Assembly (NCBI RefSeq): GCF_002775205.1
Contig: NC_036443.1
Coordinates: forward strand, 31,646,717 to 31,710,716
DNA: 64,000 bases
Source: Xiphophorus maculatus
Taxonomy: Eukaryota; Chordata; Actinopteri; Cyprinodontiformes; Poeciliidae
Direction: 5' to 3'
Under the pieces are notes generated by a model. That model was given only the letters and a program-made list of their open reading frames with translations, searched no databases and had not been told where the DNA came from. Below are positions 28,084-40,240 of this stretch, in pieces. Position 1 is the first letter of the stretch; every line of letters starts with the position of its first letter. The position numbers and the translations under genes were made by a program.

Positions 28084-30450
28084 TACACACAAAAACTACA
28101 AAAACATTCAGTCCATCACAGAAGCTGCTGCGGTACCGACCAGGTCCGGTTCTGGAGCTTTCAGAACACACGTTCCTGAACGGGTTCTGATTGGACTGAG
28201 AACATGCAGCACACACACCGTTAGAACCGAACCGGACCCCCCTTCCCTCCCCCGACCAGACCAGAACTCCTGCAGAATCTCAACTGATACCAACAGGTAC
28301 CGGCTGGTTCTGGGCTGTCAGCAGAACCAGTTTCAGGTCCTCAGGTTCTGCTCTGGCGAAGGAGGCGTGTCCAACTGCCGTCACATGACTAGAACCAAAC
28401 ACCTGAGTGGCTACAACCAATAGAACGGCAGCACCATCGGAGTGGGCGGGGCTTGTCTTTCGGTTCCTGTTCATATTCATCATGACTGACTGAAGTTTTA
28501 ACAAACAATGTAAGAAAATTCAGATCTCTGAGCTGCAGCGACCCAGCAGAGTAACTGGATCAGACACAGAACCTCAGGCACAGGTGAGGCGAACACAGCA
28601 GGTGTGGAACGGTACCGGCCGTATTCACAAAGATCCTCAAAACCGAACTTCACCCCGTTGCTATGCGTGACGCTGTTTTCTGGGGTTACGGTTCCTCAGC
28701 TATTCAATGGTTGTTGCCAATAACTTAGTGGATCATTGCCGCCACCTGCTGGTGAGGAGGGTGAACCAAAGGCTAAACATAAACTCGTGTCAAATGGTTT
28801 TGTTTTGAAACTAAAACGTCTCTTGGTATCTTTTATCTTTTTAAAATAAATCAACAGGTCCAGACTTGGCTGTGATTGGTCGAAACACAAAACAAAGACA
28901 AAAAAAACAAAAATGCCTCCAGTGACAGAAATGAATCCAGACTGGAGTAAGAAAAGTGTCACAACGATGAAACTAAAATTACATTAAACGTCACTCAGCT
29001 ACTTTGTCTCAGGATTCTTTGAGAATACGGGCCCAGGTGTGGAACAGCACAGGTGTGTGTGTGTGTGAGGACAGGTGTGTGTGTGTGTGTGTGTGAGGAC
29101 AGGTGTGTGTGAACAGAACAGGTGTGTGTGTGTGAACAGGTGTTGGTGAACAGAACAGGTGTGTGTGTGTGTGTGTGTGTGAGGACAGGTGTGTGTGAAC
29201 AGAACAGGTGTGTGTGTGTAAACAGGTGTGTGTGAACAGAACAGGTGTGTGTGAACAGAACAGGTGTGTGTGTGTGTGTGTGTGTGAGGACAGGTGTGTG
29301 TGAACACTGATTCTTCTCAATAAAACTTATGTTCTGCATTAAAAAGCATCATTTCAGTAACAAAAGTTTGTATAAAATCAGATGACATCAGATCCGTAGA
29401 AAACGAGACCAAACAGTCGATCGATGATGAAATCAATCACCGCTGTGACATCATCGTCTGATTGTCGTTCTGACCGTTTTTGGGTTCTTTTGTTCTGAAG
29501 CTCTGAAACATGAAACCCGAAGCTCCTCTTATTGCTTCAGACTAAACCTGCTTCCTGATTATGACCTGAAGTTGACCTGGGCCCAGAACCCAGGTCCTGA
29601 TCCGGGCCCAGATGAAGATGGAGGTCCAGATCCAGGACAGGGTTTCCTCCAGGTTCTGGTGACATTCCTAACTTGTTGGAGATCTGGATTGTCTCTTTGC
29701 AGGACCAGAACTTTCTCCTGGACCTGGTTTCCCTGAAGAAGTTCTGGATCTTGGTTCTCTGAGCCGGCCAGAACCGGGCCGGTCCGGTCCTGTTGCAGGT
29801 CCAGTCTTGCTGGTTTGAGGATGAAACTCGGTGCTGGATTCATAGTGCAGGGATTCTGAGTCCAAACTGCAAAGTTTCCTGATGCTTCCGGTCTGGACTC
29901 ACCTGAGGCTTTAACAGGTAGACGCCTGAGCTGATCAGGGCTGGTGATGTCAGCTGGTGATGTCAGAGAGCAGGTGAGGCTCTGTCTTTGGGGGGTGCAG
30001 ATTGTCTGAGCAGAGTCTGAGGACCAGGAACCCAGAACTTGGACGGTTGGCGCTCCACAGTCCAGCTGTGGCGATACGAGAACCTTGAGAAGTGAGGGAC
30101 TCAGGGTTCCTTCTTGACCCAAACCAGTGACTCCAGTTGGACCCTGTTCTCTCCAACAGCGGTAAACCATTGGTCCTCCGCTAGGTTCAGGCAGGTTCTG
30201 GTTCTGGTTCAGGTTTGTGGCTCCTTCAGAGACCAGTGAACACTCTGATGAGTAGATGGTCATCCTTAGCCGACCCTCTCAGGTCAGATGAAGGTCTTGG
30301 GGAGGCGAACCTGTTTTTAAGGTGCATGGGGCGTCTGGGTGTTCGGGTGGTCTCTGAACTGGGTCAGCTGGTTCATCATCACCCAATCACAGGAGGCCCA
30401 GAGAACTGGGCCGGGGTCCGTCCAAGTCTGTTCCTCTGATTGGCTGGTGA
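28084..30450 (-). other. Non-coding stretch, probable ccdc120 3' UTR
   Basis: No conserved coding exon was found here. It holds dispersed GGTTCTG/CAGAACC words and the interrupted (TG)n block at 29051-29305. It lies between the ccdc120 stop codon and the best downstream poly(A) signal, so it is most simply 3' UTR. The long minus-strand ORF at 29559-30263 has no recognisable domain and is rich in the dispersed word. Confidence 0.4.
29051..29305. repeat. Complex (TG)n/AACAGAACAGG minisatellite
   Basis: TG runs alternate with ACAGG and GAACAGAACAGG in varying order. It probably lies in the ccdc120 3' UTR. The three overlapping minus-strand Thr/His-rich ORFs here are shadows of this repeat. Confidence 0.85.
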
Positions 30451-33400
30451 TCAGACCAGAGTCCCAGGAGACGGCTGGTCCACCGCCAAGTCTCTGAGGG
30501 GAACTTCCTGTTTCTGGGACGGACAGGAGTCCTGGTAGAGCGAGCCGTCCACAGACCTGGCAGAGAGGGAGAGACGGCCTCTGGTTTCATCTTCAGCTCA
30601 CATTGATGTGAAGAAAACAAAAAAAAAGTATTTTGGCCCGGAAAGCAAGGCATTGTGGGGGATGTAGTTGCTGGCGGACCCCTACCTCCCGTGCAGCGGA
30701 TGTCCGTGGAACGTGGCGGAGTGCGGCAGCGTCTGCTTGTGATGCGGCGCGGCGTAGTGATGACTCTGATAGGTTGACTGCTGGAGGACTCCGTGGGCCG
30801 TGCGTCTTTGCTGCAGGGCGCCAACCCCTCCGGTCTGACCTTTGACCCCACCACTCGGCTTAGTGTTGGCAGCTGACGAGACCTTTCCACCGGCCTGGTT
30901 CTGGTGGGTGGATCCTAAGGTGTTCCTCAGGTACCAGTCCCTCAGACCTGTGAAGAACAAATCAGACAAAGTCACACCTGAGAGCAGGTAGAGGGTTCCT
31001 GACCTTGTTTTATCCACCAGGTGGCGCCAGTCGGGGTTTCTGTGCTGCTCCCTTACCCTCCAGGGCCAGGGCCTTGTGGAGGCTTCGGGTGGCCTCCTCC
31101 AGCTGCGAGTCCTGCTGGGGGGGCAGCTGCGGCGGGCGGGGGGGCAGGAGGTGGGGGTGGGGGTCTGGTTGGATGGCGGGCGGAACCTGTTTGGTGATGT
31201 CACCGTGGTTCTGTTGCACTGGCAGGAACGGGCCGCAGGACTTGGTGCGGGTGACGGTGACTCTGCGCTGGTCGCCGTGGTGACCACGGTAGACGGGCGG
31301 GGCTCCCGTGGGCTGCTGGGCGGAGCCGGCGCTGTGGAGCGGCCTGCTGGGCTGCGACTGCTGGCGCTGCAGCTGCCGCTGCTTCTCCCAGACGTAGTCC
31401 AGCAGAACCTCGCTGTAGCCCCCCCCTCGGACGCGGACCCCCCCCTCTGGGGCCGCGGGGTGGTTTCTGCCGCGTCGCTCCGTCAGCGACTCAGAGCTCC
31501 AGAATGACCCGGCCGCGTTCGTTCCCCTGGAAACGGTGGCTCCGTTGGGCCGCAGCGGCCCCTGCTGGGCCCCGTCCTCGTCCTCCGGGGGGGTGCTGTG
31601 GGTCAGGAGGCTGTCGGAGCCGTTGCTCTGGCGCGACGCCCGACAGCCCGCCTCCCGCCCCGCGTCGGAGGAGGAGGAGGAGTCCTGGGAGCGAGGAGGA
31701 GGAGGGGGAGGCTGCGAGGGGGGCAGAGGAGGGGGCTTGGTGTTCTCACGGTGTTCAGTCCTGAAAGGTCAGAGGTCAGGTGGTGAGAAACTCTTCTGAG
31801 GCAGGTACCAAACATAAAACTTACTGGGCAAACTATCTATATACTATTTATCTACAACTACTACTCAGTGGTGGTTGTTATTGTGTCTTGTCTCTATGCT
31901 GTAACTGCGAAGTAATTTCCCTGCTGGGATGAATAAAGTACTTCTATTCTATTCTATTCTATCTATTCTATTCTATTTTATCTATTCTGTTCTATTCTAT
32001 ATGGGTTAAACCATAGGTGTCAAACTCTGGCCCACGGGCCAAATTTGGCCCGCAGTGTAATTATATTTGGCCTGCGAGGAAATTTCAAATTAATATTAGA
32101 GCCGGCCCGCCGGTATTACGGTGGCAACGCTGTGATGTGATGTGACTCACCGCTTATACTACAAATCCCATAATGCTCTGCTGTTTTTTGGCGCGTCAAT
32201 CAGGACAGAGAGAGACACGCCTCCTTCTCTGTGTCAGTAGCACTTATGGTAGCGGACATGGATGTATTAGGAAGGTGGTGATCCGTCTTCTTGCTCACTC
32301 CTTGGGTGAAAGCCCCGGCGCACCCCGCAGCCCCGGGCCTCTCCCCCAAACCTCACTGCGACCTCAAACGAACACTGCGACGAACACCTTTGTTCGATAA
32401 TGAAGGTTTCCTCAGCTCAAACTCTGAGCCCTGACATTGATGAACTGGCATCCAAGAAAAGATGCCAGGTATCTGGCTTGGCTGCATCAGAGTAGATCAG
32501 TGTGTCGCAAAATGAGCAATAAATAAGTTTTCTATGCACCTTTTCTTGTTACTCCAAGGCCTGAATGTTTATTCATAGTTTATTTAATGATTTATTCATA
32601 GTTGTTATGTTATTTTATTTTCTAATTTATTAGTTTGTGTACGAAGCTAATTTTGACATTTACCTCAGAAAGGAGGCTTTCAATTTTTATTTAAACTTTA
32701 TTTAATATTCCATTTATATGTTTTATTATTATTTTTAGCTACTCAATTTTGCACGCCTGCACTTTTAAGTTATATAAGCCTTGCTTGTTCAATATTTATT
32801 GTTAAATCAAAACTTGTTTGGGTCCATATTAAAAGATTCATTTGTTCAACCTTGGCCTGCGGCTTTGTTCAATTTAAACTTTTGGCCCACTGTGGATTTG
32901 ACTTTGACACTCCTGGGTTAAACTGTTTAAACTGGTTTTTCCAGCCAGGAACACCCGAGCGGATCCAGAGGTCTGGCGTACCTGCTGAGCACTGACGACT
33001 TCTTGGGTTTGTTCTGGTTGAAAACCTCCACAGGAGATCCAGCAGAAACCAGCAGGGAGCGACACTGAGACCCACCGTTGTCTGTCAACACAGAGACGAT
33101 CCACATCAGCACTGAATCCTGCCAGGACTTTACCGTCTGCTGAGATTTAGGCCACGCCACTTTGATTCTGAGATCCCAGCTGCCGGTTCTGGAAGCTGTC
33201 TGGGTCCGTCCCTATAGTGAGGATGATGAGATGGTGGAACCAGCAACTAGTAGGTAGAACGTCAGAACGTGAGCTCATCCTGCTGGTCCCCATGATGCAT
33301 CGCGAAGGTCCTGGAGGGACCGGAGCTGACACAACGTGGACCACCGGACCATGAGGCGACACTTTCATCGGAGTTTGGTAGATGACTAACTGGTTGAACT

Positions 33401-33576
33401 GGTTCTTGGAGGACCAGCATCCAGTGCATCTACTCTCACCTGTCAGGCAGTTCCTAAATTACCCTCAGGAGGGCGCCACTAGTGACATCAGCTGATGCAA
33501 TCTGGTCTGATTTCATCCTGATGTTTACAGAACATCAGACACTGTCAGGACGTTTTGTTCTCCCAAAACCAGAAAC

Positions 33577-33626
<50 letters not shown>

Positions 33627-33741
33627 CGTTGTCGTTTCCTGCTGAGTCTGACGTGGAGCTGCTCTCTGATCTCACTGTATCATCTGGAAAAACACAGAAA
33701 CTGTGGTTAAGGCAGGAAGAGGCCTTCCTTCCAGAAACAAT

Positions 33742-33781
<40 letters not shown>

Positions 33782-34912
33782 TTTCTATAAAACCTACTCA
33801 CAAATATTGTGAGGACATTTTGCCCACACAATGTACAAACATATTTGTTGGAGGTTACAGTGTGGAAATAAAGAGACACATCACATGTTATTGTTTACAT
33901 CCAGGCAGCTTGTAGCCCTGCGACAGGAAGCTGGGGGCGGGACCTGCTGTGTGACATCACACCGCAACAGGTCCATAGAGGTCCCCATGAAGATACAGAA
34001 CCATAACATGTGTGTGTTACCTGTGTGTGTGTTACCTCTGTGTGTGTGTTACCTGTGTGGCAACCCCGGTGCACTGTCCTCTTGCCGTGGTGTGTGTGTG
34101 TGTGAGTGTGTGTGCCATTCTCAGAGTCGCTGTGTTTCCTCAGCGCGGCGCTGAACAGCGTCTTTCTGGGTTTGGGCCGCTGGCCGTCTTCTTCCTGCTT
34201 CACACAAACAGAACCGGGTCAGCCGACCAGTAGGGGGCGCTGCTTCATCAGAACCAGACTACACTTCCAAACAGAACCCAGGTTCCACTTTAAACCGGCT
34301 GGTTCTACACTGGATCCACCGTTGGGTTCTGCTGGTTCTGGACCAGAACAACAGAGCCTTAGCCTTCAGATGCATCAGAACCTGTCACTGCAGAACAAAA
34401 CGGTTCTGTCCTGCGGTTGGTCGGAGGTTCTGTTTTCGGCTGTTTCTGTCTGAACCCAATGAGAAACCCGGCTCACCTCCACTCGACACTTCCTGTTCCC
34501 CTGGCGGGTCGGCGCCGCTCGTCTGCGGACGCAGGGCGGCTTCTCGCCCGCCTCCAGGGGGAAGTCGCTGGGCACTGCACCTGTCAGCTCCTAACCAATC
34601 AGAGCGCAGCACACACCTCAGCGCACAGCGGCCGGACCAATAAGGCTTCGCCTCCAGCTGTGACATCACTCACCGCCTCCTGGAGGCAGATCCGCCTCAG
34701 CTCGGCCAATCGTGCGCTCAGTAGAACCTGCAGGCTCCGCCTCCTCTCCTGCAGCTCCGCCATTCGCTCTTTTTGCTTCCTGCTTGGACAGGTGAGGGGC
34801 TCTGCACACAGGACACAGGTGAGGCAGGAAGCAGGAAGCAGGGGTGACAGACAGATTTTCCCAACTGGTCTCTCTTACCAGGTGCTAAAATGAGTTGACC
34901 TTTGACCTCCAT
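30451..34912 (-). CDS. ccdc120: CCDC120, CUPID/DUF3338-family scaffold protein, complete CDS
   Basis: Nine coding exons: 34912-34879, 34801-34674, 34590-34477, 34194-34053, 33683-33627, 33081-32982, 31760-31057, 30947-30686, 30556-30451. Total 1647 nt, 548 aa (human about 630). It starts MEVKGQLI like human CCDC120. Residues about 24-92 form the CUPID region, with RLAELRRICLQEAELTG and PLEAGEKPPCVRRR. The C-terminal half carries family blocks TVTRTKSCGP, ALALEGLRDWYLRN and LPHSATFHGHP. The human region rich in basic coiled coil is shortened. Residues about 120-127 are a (Thr-His)n run encoded by a CA repeat. The large exon encodes proline-rich, glutamine-rich and serine-rich stretches. Family knowledge: CCDC120 binds cytohesin-2 in Arf6-linked neurite growth and is reported at centriolar subdistal appendages. 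Introns hold a hAT derivative (32012-32915) and CA arrays. INAVA and FRMD4 share CUPID but lack the MEVKGQLI start and the C-terminal block. Confidence 0.9.
31840..31995 (+). repeat. LINE 3' tail with (TTCTA)n
   Basis: CTGCTGGGATGAATAAAGTA followed by (TTCTA)n is a typical 3' end of a fish LINE: an AATAAA-bearing tail and a short tandem repeat. It lies in a ccdc120 intron immediately beside the hAT element at 32012. No coding part remains. Confidence 0.5.
32012..32915 (+). mobile_element. Internally deleted hAT element, copy 1 (ccdc120 intron)
   Basis: Bounded by a perfect 8-bp duplication GGTTAAAC (32004-32011, 32916-32923). Ends read CATAGGTGTCAAA and, inverted, CAGGAGTGTCAAA. Subterminal sequence has the GGCCCACGGGCCAAATTTGG palindrome. 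It matches 49925-50975 in opposite orientation but lacks about 140 bp in the middle. Only a short piece of the transposase C terminus survives (LSPDIDELASKKRCQVS). Confidence 0.85.
33581..33623. repeat. (TG)n microsatellite next to ccdc120 exon 5 donor
   Basis: A TG run of about 43 bases ends only 3 bases from the donor at 33627 of the 57-nt ccdc120 exon 5, so the intron begins in CA repeat on the transcript strand. Confidence 0.9.
33742..33778. repeat. (TG)n microsatellite
   Basis: TG run of about 36 bases in a ccdc120 intron, followed by a T run. The next 100 bases (ACAAATATTGTGAGGACATT) resemble the microsatellite-linked repeat seen at 13.2 and 51.5 kb. Confidence 0.9.
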
Positions 34913-36423
34913 GGCATGCACTTCCCATGTGACTCCGCCCCCTCGTCACTCCGGTCCTGTCCACGGAGCCCGGCTCACCTGTGGAGCGCCACCAGGTGTT
35001 CCTCACCTGCTGAGCCACTTCATAGACCCTCCAGTGTTTCTCACCTGCAGCCATCCAACAGGCCAGACGCTCAGGCAGCTGCAGCTCCCATGGCGGCCTG
35101 CAGGGGGTGCTCAACCTGAGAGCAAAACCACAGAAGAAGAAGAAACATCAGGAATTATGACAGCTTTAGGGCAGAAAATCTGATTTTTCTCACTGAGGTC
35201 TAACATGAACACACAAAGAAAACTTCTTCCAGATCAGAACCAGAACCAGAACCAGAAAGGGTCCAGCCTGTCGGGACCCGGTTCTACTGCTGCAGTGCCT
35301 CCTGCTGGGCAGACAGGTTCAAATCCGGATTAACGGCGTTGAATCAAAACAAGTAAAACTCCAACATGAAGAGCAGATTCTGCTGCTGATCCCATCTGAA
35401 GCGGTCCGATGACCTGGCGGGCCGGTTCTGCTGCCGCTATGCCGGCCGCCTGGGAACAGGAAGCTGGCAGCAGGAAACAGGAAGAAGGAAACGAGCAGCA
35501 AAGCGACAGGAAGAGAGAGAGCGAGAGAGGAGGGAACAGGACTGGGAGTGACTGAACTGGTCAGAACCTGAACCCTCATCTGGCCCAAACGCTCCACAGC
35601 ATGACCAGCCTGGATGGTTCTGGATTAACAGAACCAACAAAAACCTTTCTGTTTCCCCCTCTGTTCCAGCACCGAGCTCGGTCCATTTGAGTCGGGTTCT
35701 GGTCGGGTTCTGTCACTGAGATCATGGAATAAACTGTTTTATTGTTGTTGTTTTTCTTTTTTTGTTAGCTGCACCCTGGGGGCAGGCCCGGCGGCATTAG
35801 GGGGCATTAGGGGACAAACATGACGGACTCTGCTGCCCCCTGCTGGCTGTAAAACAGAAATGTTCCGACTGAAGCTGCTTGGCTCTGACCAGAACCAAAA
35901 GGCCCGGAACCGTGGGCCGGGCCTTTTGGTTCATACGTCACAGGCTGAGCTGGATGAGATATTTGTTTCCCAGAAAATTCTTGGTGACTTTTCCTTCACC
36001 TAATTTTATTAGGAAAATATCTTTTACATAAATCTAAATTCTCAAATCAGAAACCTGGCTTTTCAGGCTTTACATAGAAATTCAGACAATATATCAGAAC
36101 TCTCCAGTTAAAAAAAAATATAGAAAAGCCATTGAGACAAAGGATTTGTGCATTTAACATTTTTCTAACTTAACTTTTTCTTTTGCTTCCCGACTGTCCT
36201 CAAATGGAACAGCATTAGTTTTGGTTTGATTTGGCATAAACAAAATAAAGAAACTTGTGAAATGTGTTATTAAAACAATTAACTCAAACAGCTTTTCTAA
36301 AAAACACAAATATAATTCTCCTAAATTGTGAATTACAAATAAAACTTTGACACATTTCAAAAGTCTTTTGTCTTCATGTCAGTCCAGGCAGGCAGCAGGG
36401 GGCGGGCTCTTCCGCATTTACCA

Positions 36424-36456
36424 TGACCGTTACCATGGTTACCATGGTAACGGTCA
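36424..36456. promoter_or_regulatory. Perfect inverted repeat with an RFX-type X-box
   Basis: Fifteen-base arms, TGACCGTTACCATGG and its exact inverse, are separated by TTA. The right half includes GTTACCATGGTAAC, a perfect match to the RFX X-box consensus GTHNYYATRRNAAC. It sits upstream of the ccdc120 start, about 1.5 kb into the presumed 5' intron. Function is inferred from the motif only. Confidence 0.35.
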
Positions 36457-39151
36457 CTTTGTAATGAAATAACATTCAAACAAAATTTAGAAAAAACTGT
36501 TCTGATAAAAATACAACGTTTGAGATGTGTCATTGCAACTGGAACCAGAACCATCAGGAACCAGAAGAGCTTCAGACTAAACAACCAGAACCCGGCTGTC
36601 TGGACCTGCTGCTTCTGAATAGAACCCATCAGACAGAACCAGAACCTTCTCATAATAATCATTGTTTCTCATCAGTCCAGAGACCCGTCTAGGCCAGGTC
36701 CAAACCCAGCAGAACCTCAGAAACTCCGCCCACTGACCCAGAGCCTGGTTCTGAAACCGGGTCACTGAAGGTCTGAAGGAACCTCAGAGGAAACACCAAC
36801 CTCAGACACACACACACATACCCACACACACACACTCAGCTCAGAGGGGTGAAAGGTTATTGGCTGGCTGGCTGCAGCTCTCAGCCAATCAGAGCTCAGG
36901 ACTGGCTGCTGGGACTCTGTTCTGTTGCTGAGCAGAGAATCATCCTGACCTACATCCATCACACACAGCGCTGCTGCGCCAGGCTCAGAGGCACTGCGGC
37001 AGCCTCAGCAGGGCTCTGAGGACCGGACTCACTGAGCCGCTGCCACGAGGCGTTCACTGACCTCTGGGAAAAACAGACGGCTACACACAAACACGCAGAA
37101 CCTCAATCTGCAGCAGCAACGTTCCAACTCCAGAACTGGGCTCAGCAGAACGCAGCAGAACCCAGCAGAACTGGCAGCCATGACAGGAAAACCCAGTCCT
37201 TCTGCACAGAACCAGAGCAACATGTGAGGGACGGGCGGTTCTGTTTGGGTCTGGGAACCAGAAACCCGCCCAGAACTCTGCACCCAAGCCACAGAACACT
37301 GAAGCACGGTGGTGACGGTATCATGCTATGGGATTACTGTAAAACTAAAGATCAGTACAAAAAAATTAACCTGGAAACATTTTTCAGATTTTAGAGCAGA
37401 TGTTCATCATCTACCAGTTTGATGTTGACGGTATATTTCATGTTTTATGTTTGTCTTTAGGTATTATAGAAATGTTTAGATCTTGTTCTCTACTTTTGTT
37501 CCTGTTTGTTGTTTTAAATAAAGTTATAGGTGGTGAAAAATAGAGAGAGCATGAGCAGAGGAAATGAAATGCTGCATAAACAGACTTTAAAACAAGAGCA
37601 TGAATATATTTCTCTAAAACTCGATATTCAAAACTGAAACACAGACGCCGAACTTTATTCAGACGTAAATTTCAGAATCTATCTGGAAAAATCTGCTCTG
37701 AAACTTTTCAATGCTAGCTATAGTGCTACAGCGCTAAGCTAATAGTTAGCATATTATTGTTCTACAGAAGGACGAACACGTCTGGTTCCAAGTAGACCCA
37801 CAGAATCGGGTTTGGACCCAGACTCCACCAGAACCAGTGCAGTTCAGCAGAACTAGAACCTTCTTCAGAGTCAATCCTGGCAGAGGATTGTGGACTTCCT
37901 CAGTTCTGTCTCTGACCAGAACATGGATTAAAACCTGATCCTGAAAACCCATTTGGACCTCCAGCTGGAACTTCAGAACAAAACTTCTCCTTAGAGTCAG
38001 AATCAGAGGTTCTGGTCTCGGTTCCTCCATTTGGTACCTAGTAAGGTCGAACAGGTAACGACCCAAACTGGATCGGTACCAAGCGGTGAGCGGAATGTTT
38101 CATGGCTGCTTCGAGAACTGAATATTGAAAGTTACTTTCTTCAATCTGCTGGAAGGAAACAAGGTTCTATGAACCGAAATCTAGTTCTATGACTGCAGTC
38201 TGGGTTCTGGTGGCCCAGACTCCACCAGAACCGGGCCAAACTGGGATCAGAACCAGTTTGGCCCAGCATGTGCGCCAACAGCAGGTTTCAGCTTTCTTCT
38301 TTGTGTTTTTGGGGTTATCCACCAACACCGACAGATCCAAAGTAAAGAGGGGAACATTTACTGATAACACATTGAAATACTAAGCTGAAGTGAAAACTAA
38401 CCTCTGGTACCAACTGGGCTTTGTTCCGTTTCTGTTAGAGGAAAGGATGGACCCGGAACCCTGGAACTCCTTCACTGGGTGCGATCCTTAACCATCAGCA
38501 GGCGGATGGAAGAGGCAACGTGGGAGGAGCTTCCATCCTAAACAGAGATCAGAATCAGCCAATAAACTGCCACCGTGAGAGCGGCAGCCGGTCCTGGTAC
38601 TTTCTGGAACCTTCGAGGTCCAACTCGAATGGCCTCTGGAGATAGAAGATGTCTGTGGAGCCAGGCTCAGAACCTCTGGGTCCCGATTCATCATGCTGCC
38701 ATCAGCCAATAGGGCAGCAGCCTGAGGCAGCCTCCTCTACCATCAAACCCAGTTTGGATGAACCAATCCACTCACTGGTTCTGGTACCTCAACCCAAAGG
38801 CTGCTGGTCTCCACAGCCATGAGGAAGTAAAGCCAGGACTCTGCTCCATCCCAACCACAACCACAACGGTTTACACAACCTGAACACCTGAATATCTTCC
38901 AATCTGCTGATGGGACAGCGCTGTTCTGTTTCCCTGCCCAACCGACCCGTACCTCACCATGCATGGTCCCCCGTTAGTGTAGGTCCAAAGCTGAAGGTAC
39001 AGTCCGGTTAGGGTGGAGCTACTGGCGTCACACAACACCGACTGCTGAGGATGGAGAAACATTACCAGACGTGGTAGTGCGTCAAGTTTGTCGTGGTGCT
39101 AGCATGATGCAACCCTACATGTTTGGGTTTGTGTGCCCAGTCAGAGTTCCA

Positions 39152-39336
39152 CCCGATGGTGGAAACGTTCTCCCGATGGTGGAAACGTTCTCCCGATGGT
39201 GGAAACGTTCTCCCGATGGTGGAAACGTTCTCCTGATGGTGGAAACGTTCTCCAGATGGTGGAAACGTTCTCCTGATGTTGGAAACGTTCTCCTGATGGT
39301 GGAAACGTTCTCCTGATGGTGGAAACGTTCTCCTGA
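39152..39336. repeat. 20-bp minisatellite, about nine units
   Basis: Unit GATGGTGGAAACGTTCTCCC repeats head to tail about nine times with small changes (CCC/CCT/CCA at the end, one GATGTT). Each unit contains the palindrome AACGTT. All six frames are open through it only because 20 is not a multiple of 3 and no stop occurs; not a gene. Confidence 0.9.
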
Positions 39337-39910
39337 ATACGCTGGACCATAAAAACGCTGAACCGTACCACTCAGTGGGAACGTCGGCAAGATGTGGCTA
39401 TCCAAACGGAGCAGTACCAGCAGTAACCTCTGGGGGCAGAATGGTACAGCAAAGCCCAGCAAACAGAACAGAGAAGAAGAAAAGAGCAGAAATGCCAGAA
39501 CTTGTTCTCCGAACTGGTCTGGACTCTGGAGGACAGACGAGGTTTCGTTCTTCTAGTTTTTCTGCTAATGAAAGGAAAGAGGTGAAGCCAGGTTCTTGTT
39601 GTCATGGTGACGGTCAGACACAACAACAAGACCATAATTATATTAATCTTCTAACCTGCGGGTTACCCTGTTAGGCCGTCCATGATGGCTGACCCACCGG
39701 GACCAGAACCCGGTTCTACGCCCTGGACCATGTGACCCCAGGCTGCTCTCTGATTGGCTCTCGCTGGCTCTGGGTAAAGTTTGTGTGTTTTTACGTCACT
39801 CAGCTGATTCCACATGTCAACACAAAGACAAGTTGGTGTCACGTGAGTCGCGCACGCGCATGCCTCTCTGAGCAGCAGAGCCAATCAGTGAGCAGTAATC
39901 CCAGGCTCAC

Positions 39911-40240
39911 CTGCCGGTTCTGTTCCGTTCCCGCAGCTGGATCTGGATCAGCCGCCGAACCGGAAGCTGCCTGCTTCCTGTTGGACTCAGAGAACCGAAC
40001 CTCAACTCCCCTCACCCCCGTGTAGCTTGACCCGGGTCCTTCCCTCAGCTCGGTTCGGTTTGGTTCGGACTCTGAGCCGAACATCACCATAACAACCACC
40101 CTGGCTCGCGCTGCTCGGCTCCCGCGCGCCGCGCCGCTTCACCCCGCAGACTTTTAGCGGGAGTTCCGGTCCAGCTTACCTGGGTCACCTGCAGCGGCGG
40201 CGTCACGTGGTCCGCGACCCGGTCCGGAGAGCAGAACCGG
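39911..40240 (-). promoter_or_regulatory. Candidate ccdc120 promoter and first exon
   Basis: A GC-rich block with many CpG (around 40090-40240 and 40310-40390) has a good minus-strand donor, CGGCAG|GTGAGCC, at 39911. ccdc120 starts translation in an exon at 34912 whose upstream sequence must come from a distant exon, so this block is the likeliest first exon. A possible 31-nt intermediate exon with acceptor and donor motifs sits near 37034-37064. No transcript evidence is available. Confidence 0.3.

Larger units (their letters stand above)
34930..39900. other. Presumed ccdc120 5' intron region; no recognised coding exon
   Basis: About 5 kb without a coding exon I can support. It contains dispersed GGTTCTG/CAGAACC words (dense at 36540-36780 and 37740-38060), an exact inverted repeat with an RFX-type X-box (36424-36456), a 20-bp minisatellite (39152-39336), and a segment at 38265-38335 that resembles 40380-40455. 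The remainder is ordinary intron or intergenic sequence. Confidence 0.5.

Noticed and set aside
31005..31799. Several plus-strand ORFs up to 143 codons
   Set aside because: They are antisense shadows of the large, GC-rich ccdc120 exon 31760-31057, whose frame matches CCDC120 and joins its neighbours in phase.
39152..39336. CRISPR-like regular repeat
   Set aside because: Units are contiguous with no unique spacers, and the context is a vertebrate genome; it is a minisatellite.
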